A stretch of DNA of 64,000 bases. Source: Legionella quateirensis (GTDB lineage: Bacteria > Pseudomonadota > Gammaproteobacteria > Legionellales > Legionellaceae). Under the pieces are notes generated by a model. The model did not search any database. It was not told where the DNA came from and saw only the letters and a program-made list of their open reading frames with translations. Location of the stretch: NCBI RefSeq assembly GCF_001467955.1, contig NZ_LNYR01000012.1:749830-813829 (forward strand), given 5' to 3'. The number at the start of each line of letters is the position of its first letter. The stretch's first letter is position 1. The position numbers and the translations under genes were made by a program. Positions 45,767 through 54,475 of the stretch are shown one piece after another.

Positions 45767-47047
45767 ATGGAGTCCGTGATTACTGAAGAAAATAAATCCA
45801 AAACGCCTCTCTGGACTTTGTTTCTGGTGACTATCTCTGTGGGAGTCGCATCAGGAATATTAGGTATGACCTTGGCCTTATTGCTTCATTACATTCAGCA
45901 TATCGCTTATGGATACAGTCCCTTACATATCATCAGTAATGAAAGTTTTTTAGAGGGTGTTCGTGCTTCCTCTTCAGAACGACGAGTAACGATACTGATA
46001 CTGTGTGGCCTCATCGCCGGATTGGGATGGGCAGCAGTGTATCAATTGGGAAAACCCTTGGTCAGCATCGCAGAAGCAATAAAAACAAATAAAACCATGC
46101 CCATGCTCAGCACTACATTTCATGCCTTACTCCAGATAATCACTATCGCTCTGGGTTCTCCTTTAGGTAGAGAGGTTGCTCCCAGAGAAGCAAGCGCCGT
46201 TTTTGCGACCTGGATATCGTCCAAAGCCGGTTTAAGCATCAAAGAAACAAAAATCATGCTGGCTTGCGGCGCGGGAGCGGGCTTGGCAGCGGTCTATAAT
46301 GTCCCTTTGGGTGGTGCTGTATTTGTTCTTGAGGTATTGCTGTGCACACTAAATTGGTCAATTGTTCTTCCCGCTCTTACAACTTCAGCAATCGCGGTGG
46401 TTGTATCCTGGTGGGGATTAGGCAATGAACCACTCTATCACATCCCTGATTTGACGATTAGTTACTCATTAGTCATCTGGTCTATAGGAACAGGCCCTTT
46501 TTTTGGCATGGCAGCCTTCTGGTTTATCTACGTTGCGACGATACAACGAAGTAAATCGCAGCGTAACTGGATGATGATTGTTACCTGTCTGATTAATTTT
46601 ACACTTATTGGCGCGCTATCAATATATTTCCCTGAACTGCTAGGTAATGGAAAAAGTCCAGCTCAACTGGAGTTTTCCAGCCAAGTGGGGATAGGTCTAA
46701 GCGCAGCGCTACTCATGTTAAGAAGCCTGATCGTTTGGTCCAGTCTAAGGGTCGGCGCCCAGGGAGGACTGTTAACGCCTTCTCTTGCCAATGGAGCCTT
46801 ACTTGGAGCAATACTGGGTGGAGTCTGGAATATGATTTGGCCAACCGCTTCTTTTGAAGCCTTTGCACTGGTAGGTGCTGCAGCATTCCTTGGGGCTGCT
46901 CAAAAAATGCCGGTTACAGCAATAGTCCTGATTTTTGAGTTAACACGTATCGATTTAAGTTTACTTATTCCCATATTGTTTGCAGTAGCAGGTTCTGTAG
47001 CCATGTTTCATTGGTGTAAAAACTATTTTATTAATGATCCCGATTAA
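45767..47047 (+). CDS. ClC-family chloride channel/antiporter
   Basis: A 426-residue membrane protein of the ClC fold. GSPLGREVAPREASAVFATWIS corresponds to the family's GREGP gate region, followed by ACGAGAGLAAVYNVPLGGAVFVLEVLL (the 'aaGaaAGlaaaFnaPlaGvlFalE' block) and GAQGGLLTPSLANGALLGAILG (the GGxFxP block). The GREGP motif is altered to GREVAP, and I see no clear GSGIP motif in the earlier half, so ion selectivity may differ from canonical Cl-/H+ exchangers. The gating glutamate (in GRE) is kept. There is no cytosolic CBS domain. It appears to be a single-gene unit with AAGGA upstream. Confidence 0.88.
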   Translation: MESVITEENKSKTPLWTLFLVTISVGVASGILGMTLALLLHYIQHIAYGYSPLHIISNESFLEGVRASSSERRVTILILCGLIAGLGWAAVYQLGKPLVSIAEAIKTNKTMPMLSTTFHALLQIITIALGSPLGREVAPREASAVFATWISSKAGLSIKETKIMLACGAGAGLAAVYNVPLGGAVFVLEVLLCTLNWSIVLPALTTSAIAVVVSWWGLGNEPLYHIPDLTISYSLVIWSIGTGPFFGMAAFWFIYVATIQRSKSQRNWMMIVTCLINFTLIGALSIYFPELLGNGKSPAQLEFSSQVGIGLSAALLMLRSLIVWSSLRVGAQGGLLTPSLANGALLGAILGGVWNMIWPTASFEAFALVGAAAFLGAAQKMPVTAIVLIFELTRIDLSLLIPILFAVAGSVAMFHWCKNYFINDPD

Positions 47048-47154
47048 ATAATTAATTATCAAGCCCTATAAACAATATGCCGATATACATGTTGTTCTAT
47101 ACTTAAAACTCAGACTTCTTGATGTTTCACTATCACAAAGGACAGTGAGGTTAT

Positions 47155-48072
47155 ATGAAAATAGCAATTATTGGCTCAGGCAGTGTTGGGAAAGCCTGTG
47201 CAATGGCAACGATAATGAGAGGATGTGCCAGGGAAATTGTTTTAATTGATAAAAATACCAATCTGGCTAAGGCTGTTGCCACAGACATGCAATATGGTTC
47301 ACAACTATCCCCAGAGACTCATATCTACTCTGGTGATTATTCTGACCTGCACCAATCAGTTTTGGTCATGGTTACAGCAGGTGTCAATGAAAAAACAGGT
47401 GGCGCTACTGATCGTACTGATCCTGCCGGCAGACTCAAATTACTTCATACCAATGCCGAAATTTTTAAAGACATCATTCCCCAGATAGTAAAGGCAGCTC
47501 CAAAAGCGGTTATTCTGATTGTCAGTGATCCACCCGACCCTCTTGCAGATATTGCTCGCCAACTGGCAGGACATGACAGAGTGCTCAGTGCTGGAACTTA
47601 TCTTGACACCTTGCGTTTCAGATACCATTTAGCCAGGCACTTCCAATTAAACCCCAGGGATGTAGATGCCCAGGTTATAGGAGAACATGGAACGTCCTCA
47701 GTATTTTTATGGTCTACTGTCTTTATAGGTGGAAAACCACTAAATGACTGGTTAACCGGTGACAAACAGCAGTTCAAACACGATATTGAGCAGGAAGTAA
47801 AATTTGCCAATATCACCATTATCGAAGGAAATAATGCCAGTCAATACGGTATAGGCATGGTCTGCGCACGAATTGCTGAAATTGTCATTCGTAATGAAGA
47901 ATCGGTTATACCTATAGGATCGTATCATGCGGATTATGGTGTAACATTTTCCTTACCCAGTATTTTAAATTCCCAAGGGATTCGACAAGTACTCATTCCT
48001 TCTATGTCTGATGAAGAAAAACAGGCGTTACAACACTGTGCGAAAGTATTAAAAAATTCTCTGAATAATTAG
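47155..48072 (+). CDS. L-lactate/malate dehydrogenase family enzyme
   Basis: A 305-residue NAD-dependent 2-hydroxyacid dehydrogenase. The N-terminal Rossmann loop is IGSGSVGKA, followed by the acidic end of strand 2 (IVLIDKN). VTAGVNEKTGGATDRTDPAGRLKLLHTNAEIF gives the mobile loop region, and the catalytic His is in VIGEHGTSSVFLWS. The usual 'vsNPvD' block reads VSDPPDPLADIA, an unusual substitution at the Asn. The loop residue that separates lactate (Gln) from malate (Arg) dehydrogenase cannot be assigned with certainty by eye, so the substrate is left open. GAGG precedes the ATG. It seems to be monocistronic, with a hairpin after it. Confidence 0.85.
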   Translation: MKIAIIGSGSVGKACAMATIMRGCAREIVLIDKNTNLAKAVATDMQYGSQLSPETHIYSGDYSDLHQSVLVMVTAGVNEKTGGATDRTDPAGRLKLLHTNAEIFKDIIPQIVKAAPKAVILIVSDPPDPLADIARQLAGHDRVLSAGTYLDTLRFRYHLARHFQLNPRDVDAQVIGEHGTSSVFLWSTVFIGGKPLNDWLTGDKQQFKHDIEQEVKFANITIIEGNNASQYGIGMVCARIAEIVIRNEESVIPIGSYHADYGVTFSLPSILNSQGIRQVLIPSMSDEEKQALQHCAKVLKNSLNN

Positions 48073-48102
48073 GGTGTGTTAACAATTCACCTAATGCTTG
48101 CG

Positions 48103-48123
48103 TGCCGCGGCTTGTCCGCGGCA
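48103..48123. terminator. GC-rich hairpin after the dehydrogenase gene
   Basis: TGCCGCGG and CCGCGGCA enclose CTTGT. It is preceded at 48070 by TAGGGTGTGTTAACAATT, which is one end of the MITE-like family; the other end is missing here. It may stop both convergent transcripts. Confidence 0.55.
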
Positions 48124-48172
48124 TCCAGAAGAGGGTCAAATTAAAAGTCATTCTATTCTAAAAATCACTGAT

Positions 48173-48607
48173 TCAGGATTGAATATTTAATAAAGCATTT
48201 AATTCAATTTTATTGTACACAATATCCGCCAGAGTAAATTGATTCAAAACAGCCATAAATGCGTTCCGAGCTTCATAAAGAATATTTTTAAGCTTGCATA
48301 CAGGCGCAATACAGCAATTTGCTTTTTCTTTATTAAAGCAAGGAACCAAATCAAAATTAGATTCCAGTTTTAATATTAAAGCTCCCAGGTTAATCTCCAT
48401 CGGATCTACCGCCATGGTAATTCCCCCATTTTTACCCCGAGTAGTTTTAATCAGTCCCATTTTGGCTAAATTATGGATTATCTTAATCATGTGATTGGCT
48501 GAGATAGTATAAGCCTCCGTAATATCTTTAATAGTACACATGTCTTTCTTTAGGGAAATATAAATCAAAGCCCGTAAAGAGAAATCAGTAAATTGCGTTA
48601 ATTGCAT
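48173..48607 (-). CDS. nsrR: Nitric-oxide-sensing repressor NsrR (Rrf2 family)
   Basis: A 144-residue Rrf2-type regulator. Residues 1-65 form the winged HTH (MQLTQFTDFSLRALIYISLK, ending KTTRGKNGGITMA). Residues about 90-105 hold the iron-sulfur cysteines: VPCFNKEKANCCIAPVCKL, with the NsrR spacing 'C....(n)C.iapvC.L'. NsrR carries a [4Fe-4S] cluster that nitric oxide destroys, releasing DNA. It is divergent from a truncated haemoglobin gene, and a palindrome of NsrR-operator type lies between them, so the assignment is supported by sequence, target and site together. Confidence 0.9.
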   Translation of the reverse strand: MQLTQFTDFSLRALIYISLKKDMCTIKDITEAYTISANHMIKIIHNLAKMGLIKTTRGKNGGITMAVDPMEINLGALILKLESNFDLVPCFNKEKANCCIAPVCKLKNILYEARNAFMAVLNQFTLADIVYNKIELNALLNIQS

Positions 48608-48630
48608 AGATAAATTCCCATAATTATTTA

Positions 48631-48677
48631 TTGACTCCCAATCGTTCTTTTTATAAGATGCATTTAATATACATCTT
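48631..48677 (+). promoter_or_regulatory. Promoter with overlapping NsrR operator for the haemoglobin operon
   Basis: TTGACT (48631-48636) and TAAGAT (48654-48659) have a 17-base spacer, a good sigma-70 promoter. The palindrome AAGATGCATTT-AAT-ATACATCTT (48655-48677) covers the -10 and matches the known NsrR consensus of two AAGATGyATTT half-sites. Binding there would block RNA polymerase until nitric oxide inactivates NsrR. Confidence 0.88.
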
Positions 48678-48697
48678 TAACTTATGGAGTTTAGATT

Positions 48698-49066
48698 ATG
48701 CCTTCATCACTATATGAACGTCTAGGTGGCCAAGCTGCAGTCAATACCGCTGTAGATATTTTCTACCGAAAAGTACTCACTGATCAACGCGTCAATCATT
48801 TTTTTGACGGCGTTGATATGGAACAACAAATTAACAAACAAAAAGGCTTTTTGACTATGGTATTTGGTGGTCCGAATCATTATACCGGAAAAGGAATGAG
48901 AGAAGGTCACCGTCATTTGGTTCAAAAAGGATTAAACGACACGCATGTAGATGCCATTATCGAGTTATTAGGGGCTACCCTTGCAGAACTTGGAGTCAGT
49001 GAAAACGACATTCAGGAGGTCGCAGCAATTGCAAACAGCGTTCGCTCTGATGTACTGGATCGTTAG
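48698..49066 (+). CDS. Truncated haemoglobin (group I)
   Basis: A 122-residue 2-on-2 globin. SLYERLGGQAAVNTAVDIFYRKVLTD is the usual start with the B10 Tyr (Tyr23). VFGGPNHYTGKGMREGHRHLV gives the GGP-Y-G-M block and the proximal haem ligand His71. It is a small cytosolic haem protein that reacts with nitric oxide and oxygen. GGAG precedes the ATG. The next gene, a ferredoxin-flavin reductase, begins two bases after the stop, and an NsrR operator lies upstream, so this pair is probably a two-component nitric-oxide dioxygenase: the globin with its own reductase. Confidence 0.93.
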   Translation: MPSSLYERLGGQAAVNTAVDIFYRKVLTDQRVNHFFDGVDMEQQINKQKGFLTMVFGGPNHYTGKGMREGHRHLVQKGLNDTHVDAIIELLGATLAELGVSENDIQEVAAIANSVRSDVLDR

Positions 49067-49068
49067 AT

Positions 49069-50025
49069 ATGAATACAATAACGTTTAAAAATCAACTCTA
49101 TTCACTTAGCTCTGAAGAGAACATTTTAAGTTGTCTTGTACGTCACGGTGTTCAGTACCCTAATTCATGTCAGGCAGGAATTTGTCAATCCTGTATGATT
49201 AAGGCTACGGATGGAGCAATTAACCCATCCTGGCAGATTGGATTACCGGACACCCTGAAGAAACAAGGATATTTTCTTGCTTGCCTTGCAAAACCTGAGT
49301 CAGATATAAAGCTTGTATCACCTGATGTATCTGAGTGTGATGTAGGAGCCGTCATTATTGGCATTGAACGGCTCAACTATAATGTGTTACAGATTAAGCT
49401 TCGAGTTGATAATCCTGGTGATTGGCTCCCGGGCCAATATCTAAATTTAACGAATCCTGAAGAAATTACTCGAAGTTATTCCATTGCAAACATCCCCGAT
49501 CAAGAGGGTTATATTGAACTGCATATCAAGATAGTTCCGAATGGCAGTATGAGTCAATGGCTGCAAGACACGGCGCAAGCAGGTACCTCAGTAACGCTTA
49601 GAGGCCCTTTTGGAACATGCTATTACTACAATCCGGATAAATTATCATTTAATATGGTGTTGGTCGGCACAGGAACAGGATTAGCACCGCTAGTCGGCAT
49701 TATTAAAAGTGCACTTAGCCAAGAGCATAATGGCAGTATTACTTTAGTACATGGCGGGCTTACTGATAAAGACATTTATTACAGCGATGAACTCGAAACT
49801 CTGGCCGCAGTATTTAAGAATGTCCATTATAGACCCTGTGTTCTTCAAAGTCAGGGTCGTTATACTGAGTCATCAATTGAGCAACAGGTATTAACCTGTC
49901 TCAATAATCCTGATGAATTACGTGCCTATATCTGCGGACCTAAAGACACAACCAATAAACTCAAAACGACGATTTTTCTTGCCGGAGTACCTTCAAAATT
50001 TATTTTTAGCGATGGGTTTCTTTAA
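49069..50025 (+). CDS. Ferredoxin/FAD/NAD(P)H oxidoreductase, partner of truncated haemoglobin
   Basis: A 318-residue electron-transfer protein with three modules. Residues 1-85 are a plant-type [2Fe-2S] ferredoxin with Cys34, Cys39, Cys42 and Cys72 (NSCQAGICQSCM; LACLAKP). Residues about 90-190 are the FAD domain (GQYLNLTN; RSYSIAN). Residues about 190-318 are the NAD(P)H domain (LVGTGTGLAPLVGII; CGPKD). This is the layout of phenol hydroxylase/CDP-6-deoxy-glucoseen reductase-type enzymes. Placed directly behind the globin in one operon under a predicted NsrR site, it probably re-reduces the haem iron during nitric oxide detoxification (inference). The tail is short but complete. Confidence 0.9.
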   Translation: MNTITFKNQLYSLSSEENILSCLVRHGVQYPNSCQAGICQSCMIKATDGAINPSWQIGLPDTLKKQGYFLACLAKPESDIKLVSPDVSECDVGAVIIGIERLNYNVLQIKLRVDNPGDWLPGQYLNLTNPEEITRSYSIANIPDQEGYIELHIKIVPNGSMSQWLQDTAQAGTSVTLRGPFGTCYYYNPDKLSFNMVLVGTGTGLAPLVGIIKSALSQEHNGSITLVHGGLTDKDIYYSDELETLAAVFKNVHYRPCVLQSQGRYTESSIEQQVLTCLNNPDELRAYICGPKDTTNKLKTTIFLAGVPSKFIFSDGFL

Positions 50026-50153
50026 GAATATTCACTGGGTAGCGTCATCATGTTGGATGACTAAATCCAGTAATGAAACCAGCAAATAATGTGCAAATAA
50101 TAAACAATTTACTGCTATAATTATAATATGTGATTCAGAAATGGAATTTCCCC

Positions 50154-50678
50154 ATGCCTAAAGACAACGCTCCTGAAAAGCCTGTGACGCCGAAAAAAGA
50201 ACTGTACTGTACGATCTCGGAGCACAGTATCAATGCAATGAAATTACGAAAAATGGGCGATCCCCATTCAAATTATCTTGATGAAATTGAGTTAATAGCC
50301 AATTCCTGTGCCTGTCTCTTAAAAGCACATGCTGAAAAACTTCAATCCGTCATTGCTCATATAGAAATGTCCTTGCATGAACATTACAAAGAAGAACTAA
50401 AGAAATTGGATGGTGAAATCGTTACTCTGTTTAACAGAAGAAAAAGAGCACAGCCCAGTACTCCCTATGGTGAAAAAGAAATTGTTGATTTAACGGTACA
50501 AATCAATAATCTGGAACGACGCAAATCGGTATCCATTGCCGATTATATTGAAGCAATCGTTTGCGATACCTTAAATCAAACCATTAAGAACCATGGTGCA
50601 GAATTGTTGCATCATTTTAATCCTGAGGAATATGAGTATCATGGGGAAATTTCATTTATCAGATCATCAGACCTCTAG
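50154..50678 (+). CDS. Hypothetical helical cytosolic protein
   Basis: A 174-residue soluble, mainly helical protein: MPKDNAPEKPVTPKKELYCT, then a coiled-coil-like middle (HYKEELKKLDGEIVTLFNRRKRAQ; EIVDLTVQINNLERRKSV). No known motif or family is recognised; there is no signal peptide or membrane helix. ATG 50154 has GGAA nearby; a GTG at 50130 would add eight residues. It is a single-gene unit between the globin operon and the Ulp1-like gene. It could be a small effector, but nothing specific shows that. Confidence 0.55.
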   Translation: MPKDNAPEKPVTPKKELYCTISEHSINAMKLRKMGDPHSNYLDEIELIANSCACLLKAHAEKLQSVIAHIEMSLHEHYKEELKKLDGEIVTLFNRRKRAQPSTPYGEKEIVDLTVQINNLERRKSVSIADYIEAIVCDTLNQTIKNHGAELLHHFNPEEYEYHGEISFIRSSDL

Positions 50679-50930
50679 CTCTGATATAAAACCATACCCC
50701 AATTATTGGTCAGCTCAATCCGTTTCAGCCCCTTCAATTTGGCTTTTATAATAAGTGTCTTATCCATGCCCTGCCTCTATAAAGCTTTTACGTAACTATC
50801 CCAAATGATCCTTGGTGCCTCGCTTCAAATAAACAACACAATTGATCAAATATAATTCAATATGACTTGTTAAAGGTTCCTTAAGGTTGATCGTCTATAC
50901 TGAAATTGAGCAGTATAAAAAGGGGCTGTT

Positions 50931-51926
50931 ATGGCTTTAGATGGGCGTTATGGACCGAGTGAATTACGAAGCGTCATAAGGGTTAATTTTACACCGCACA
51001 CCAAGCGGCCAACTTTGGGTGGAATCAGTACCCCAGGCTATTACAGTAATGCTCATGCGATAGTATTAGATGCAGCTACCGACACGGTTAATCCAAAAGC
51101 ACAAACCTTGCAAACCATTCAAGATGCGTTTGAGCCGCTTAAAAATTGTACCGCAGCTGATAAACAGAAAAAAATAATTATACCCGTTACTGAGGAACAA
51201 AAAATATTAGGTATTTTTCCTCGTAATCATTGGGTCACTTTATATTATGATCCCCAAACAAACCAGGCAACGTTACTTGATTCAAGACCCAGGATAGTCT
51301 CTTTTTTATATCCAAGCTCAGCAATGAAAGAATCATTGATTGATGGATTAAGTACAATCTATGGAGTAAAAACCGCTAGAGAAACACAATTTGAAATACG
51401 GTATCAGGGCACTCAGCACAATGACACCTACTGCGGTGCATGGACGAGTAGAAATATTATGGATCTTGCTGGTGCAAATCCGCAGAGAACATGCACCACT
51501 ATTGAGCAACAAACGGTTGCTTATACAGACAAGCATGAACAAAATATTGTTGATTACAACATTGAACTTGTAACTAAGGGTACCTCAGATATTAATGTAC
51601 ATTCCGTACCGTCAAAGCCCAATCTATGGCAAAGATTTTTAAATTTTATTGGTATTAATCCTTCTAATGACTCTGTTATTGATTCTGATGCACCCAAACC
51701 TGAATTAGCGAGTTGGTCTAAAGCAACCCAGCTATTCGATGCTCATCCAACCCATTCGACTCACTCATCTGCACAGAAGGTTGATGACTGGGAAATGGTG
51801 GATGACAATGAGTTACACAATACGAATTCTCAAGTTCAAAGTATATCGGCCTTATCTGATAACGAAAACGAATTAGAAATAGATGAGCACGACTTAAGCA
51901 CAAATACTCCATCATTCCCTAATTGA
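50931..51926 (+). CDS. Ulp1/CE-clan cysteine protease-like protein, probable effector
   Basis: A 331-residue soluble protein. Residues about 95-175 carry the CE-clan order of catalytic residues: NHWVTLYYD (His100), ATLLDSRP (Asp117), YQGTQHNDTYCGAW (Gln162, Cys168). The set His-Asp-Gln-Cys with 'HW...D...Q.N...CG.w' is that of Ulp1/SENP, C48 and related bacterial effectors, which cut ubiquitin or ubiquitin-like conjugates, or in the YopJ branch acetylate. The C-terminal 110 residues are acidic and unstructured (DNENELEIDEHDLSTNTPSF), as in secreted Dot/Icm substrates. ATG follows AAGGGGC. The gene is alone, downstream of 250 bases without features. Activity and substrate are inferred. Confidence 0.75.
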   Translation: MALDGRYGPSELRSVIRVNFTPHTKRPTLGGISTPGYYSNAHAIVLDAATDTVNPKAQTLQTIQDAFEPLKNCTAADKQKKIIIPVTEEQKILGIFPRNHWVTLYYDPQTNQATLLDSRPRIVSFLYPSSAMKESLIDGLSTIYGVKTARETQFEIRYQGTQHNDTYCGAWTSRNIMDLAGANPQRTCTTIEQQTVAYTDKHEQNIVDYNIELVTKGTSDINVHSVPSKPNLWQRFLNFIGINPSNDSVIDSDAPKPELASWSKATQLFDAHPTHSTHSSAQKVDDWEMVDDNELHNTNSQVQSISALSDNENELEIDEHDLSTNTPSFPN

Positions 51927-52228
51927 CCACAACTGACCATTAACAAATCACTCTGTTCATAGCAAAAAATGTCTGCGGATAAGAAACCATGAATAGTACA
52001 TTTATAATAAACAGGAAAATCAGGGCAACCCAATAACCTTGCGTTATTTTAATCAAGGAGTGTTAAATAGTTTGAATCGCAAAATGGATTCAAGCTGTGC
52101 AAGGTACAAGGAGCAGATACGGTCGCCATGCCATGAGAAGATAATCTGACACAAGAAAATAGATAGGAACGAGTAACTCTACCTGTATTACATTCTGCTC
52201 CTTATTAGCAGCATGTGTAAGACCTAAT

Positions 52229-52640
52229 CAATCCATTAACCTGCTGAATTTATAAGAAGACTAAGAGTCTATTCACAGAGATATCCACAGAAAATGTGGA
52301 TAAGTAATCAAACCGAAATCACCCGATAATTTAAGAATGATCCATATACAGTAAGAGATTACCAATAAAATTGATTTTTAATTTCAGATAATAGTCAAGG
52401 GAATCAGAAAAAATATCCACAAGAAGAGAACAACAGTTTTGGATATTCAGCGTATCCATGGTAACAACAAAAATATTAAAAAAACAGTCTTGACTGGCAT
52501 TATTTTTCTAATTTTTTTTATTAATATAAAATTATTTTAATCCCTGCGACACGACCTATCCTATGCCCCTATTTCTTAAGTACGATTAGTAACAACCGGA
52601 AATTCTATCCAGCGAGTGGTATAGCAAAATGAGCGCGATT
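52229..52640. repeat. Direct repeat copy A (about 410 bp) within the 51927-52836 gap
   Basis: Near-identical to 55650-56062, about 3.42 kb downstream, with only scattered substitutions. It contains a perfect DnaA box TGTGGATAA (52295-52303), two one-mismatch boxes ATATCCACA (52281, 52414), an AT-rich tract (about 52470-52545), and the last codons of umuC (52576-52640). The rest of the 910-base gap shows no gene. Confidence 0.88.
52576..52640 (-). pseudogene. umuC: umuC 3'-end remnant
   Basis: Reading the minus strand gives RSFCYTTRWIEFPVVTNRT and a stop. The intact umuC at 55999-57261 ends [19 protein letters not shown], so this is a duplicated C-terminal stub carried in repeat A. Nothing further of the gene precedes it. 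Confidence 0.85.
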
Positions 52641-52836
52641 GATTGTTCTGGCTGTAGGAAATACCTGGCTCCTATTTCCTGAAAATTCATTTATTGGAAT
52701 ATTGTATCACTTACTAATATACTTATATTTTACAGATCGTTAGTCAGAATAATGGCAATTAAATTATTTTTAGATAATCAATTGGATTAAATCCTGTTTC
52801 ATTTAAATTAAAACGGTAATTTATGAAGAGATTTGG

Positions 52837-54357
52837 ATGACTAATGTAAGGCCTAAAATCGAAAAAAAAATGATGCACAGTATTCGTGCTGATCGAATAA
52901 TGTTACTCAACGAGAATTTACTCTTTAGCATTCCAGCGAATTTTATTTGTTTTTTAATTGTATTTATTGGACTCTATACTCAAGTAAACCACACATACCT
53001 TTTGATATGGTTTATAACCGCAGTCTTTACTTTTGTCCTGCATGGCGTTGTATACATTTTTAATCGAATCCATTCCTTACCAACAGATGGTTATTTAAAA
53101 TTCTTGATTGGACTAGCCATTATATATGGCACTCTTTGGGGAATAGCAGGTTCAATACTCATTCCCCAAAACAATCTGCTGTATCAAATGCTTGTCATCA
53201 TTATTAGCATCGGTGTTGCATCGGGTGGACTGCATACTCTTCAGCCAAATATGACTGCAAGTATCTTATTTTTAACTTTAATCATTCTGCCGATAAGTTT
53301 CTGGCTATTCTTCCAAAATACACCGACTTATTTTTTACTTGGAGTCGCCATACTGATTTATTTATGCTTCGTATTAATGGTCTCATGGATGGGTAATAAA
53401 CTCCTGAATGCCAATATTAGATTACGTTATGAAAATTTGGATTTGATCAATAGGTTAATCAGCAACAATGCAATTTTGGAGGAAAGTGAGTCTCGCTTTC
53501 GCTCTGCATTTAATTTTGCGGCGATTGGCATGGCTTTAGTTTCTTTAGAAGGCAAATGGTTAAAGGTAAATCCATCCCTTTGCCAAATTCTTGGTTACAC
53601 TGAAGAAGAATTATTAAAAATCGATTTTCAAACCATTACTTATCCTGACGATTTAGAACAGGATTTAAATTATGCTCATCAATTACTAACTGGTGAAATG
53701 AGTTCCTACAGCATGGAAAAACGCTATATCAAAAAAAATGGTAGTGTCATATGGATTTTACTGAGTGGGTCCTTAATACGAAACCATGAGAACAAACCGC
53801 TCTATTTTATTGCGCTAATTCAAAATATTGATGCCCAAAAAAAAGCGGAACAAGAACTAAAATACATTGCATATCATGATGTTTTAACGGGATTAGCCAA
53901 TAGAAAACAGCTGGATGCATCATTTAAACTTGCCATATCCTATGCAAAACGACACAAAAATCAAATAGCTATTTTGTTCATGGACTTAGATCATTTTAAA
54001 GAAATTAATGATACTTTGGGGCATGATATAGGAGATCTCTTGCTTATAGAGATAGGACTTAGATTAAAAAAAACCATACGATCAACTGATATTCTTATCC
54101 GACAAGGTGGGGATGAGTTTATAATCGCTCTCACTGACATGTCTGATGTCTCTCAAATTGAGATGGTAGCTAAAAAAATATTAACTGCTATAGCAAAACC
54201 CATAAAAATAAAGCACCATCAATTTGTAATTACCGTTAGTATTGGTATCAGCATTTATCCGAAAGATGGAGAAGACGTCAATATGCTGATCAAGCAAGCA
54301 GATAAAGCACTCTATATCGTTAAATCAGAAGGAAGAAATAACTTTAGATATATTTAA
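52837..54357 (+). CDS. Membrane-anchored PAS-GGDEF diguanylate cyclase
   Basis: A 506-residue signalling protein. Residues about 25-190 hold six or so membrane helices. Residues about 220-340 are a PAS domain (ESRFRSAFNFAAIGMALVSLEGKWLKVNPSLCQILGYTEEEL) with its C-terminal motif ending in AEQELKYIAYHD. Residues about 340-506 are the GGDEF domain (VLTGLANRK; LFMDLDHFKEINDTLGHDIGD; RQGGDEFIIAL, GGDEF at 424-428; RSTD inhibitory-site motif five residues before it). All catalytic and feedback residues are intact, so it should make cyclic di-GMP, inhibited by product. It lies between the two 410-bp direct repeats with the deaminase-like gene. Confidence 0.92.
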   Translation: MTNVRPKIEKKMMHSIRADRIMLLNENLLFSIPANFICFLIVFIGLYTQVNHTYLLIWFITAVFTFVLHGVVYIFNRIHSLPTDGYLKFLIGLAIIYGTLWGIAGSILIPQNNLLYQMLVIIISIGVASGGLHTLQPNMTASILFLTLIILPISFWLFFQNTPTYFLLGVAILIYLCFVLMVSWMGNKLLNANIRLRYENLDLINRLISNNAILEESESRFRSAFNFAAIGMALVSLEGKWLKVNPSLCQILGYTEEELLKIDFQTITYPDDLEQDLNYAHQLLTGEMSSYSMEKRYIKKNGSVIWILLSGSLIRNHENKPLYFIALIQNIDAQKKAEQELKYIAYHDVLTGLANRKQLDASFKLAISYAKRHKNQIAILFMDLDHFKEINDTLGHDIGDLLLIEIGLRLKKTIRSTDILIRQGGDEFIIALTDMSDVSQIEMVAKKILTAIAKPIKIKHHQFVITVSIGISIYPKDGEDVNMLIKQADKALYIVKSEGRNNFRYI

Positions 54358-54475
54358 TTAATTAAAAATTACAGCCGCTTATTTATTAATGACTCGCTTT
54401 TAAAAACATCCGTTTTACAAAAATAAATTTATAAATAATAATGCCTTTTCTCGCCCTAAAACCAAGAGTTTTACT

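Noticed and set aside
52108..52203. AAGGAGCAGA/TCTGCTCCTT inverted repeat in the gap before copy A
   Set aside because: The arms are only 10 bases and nearly 80 bases apart; this can arise by chance in a region of this size.
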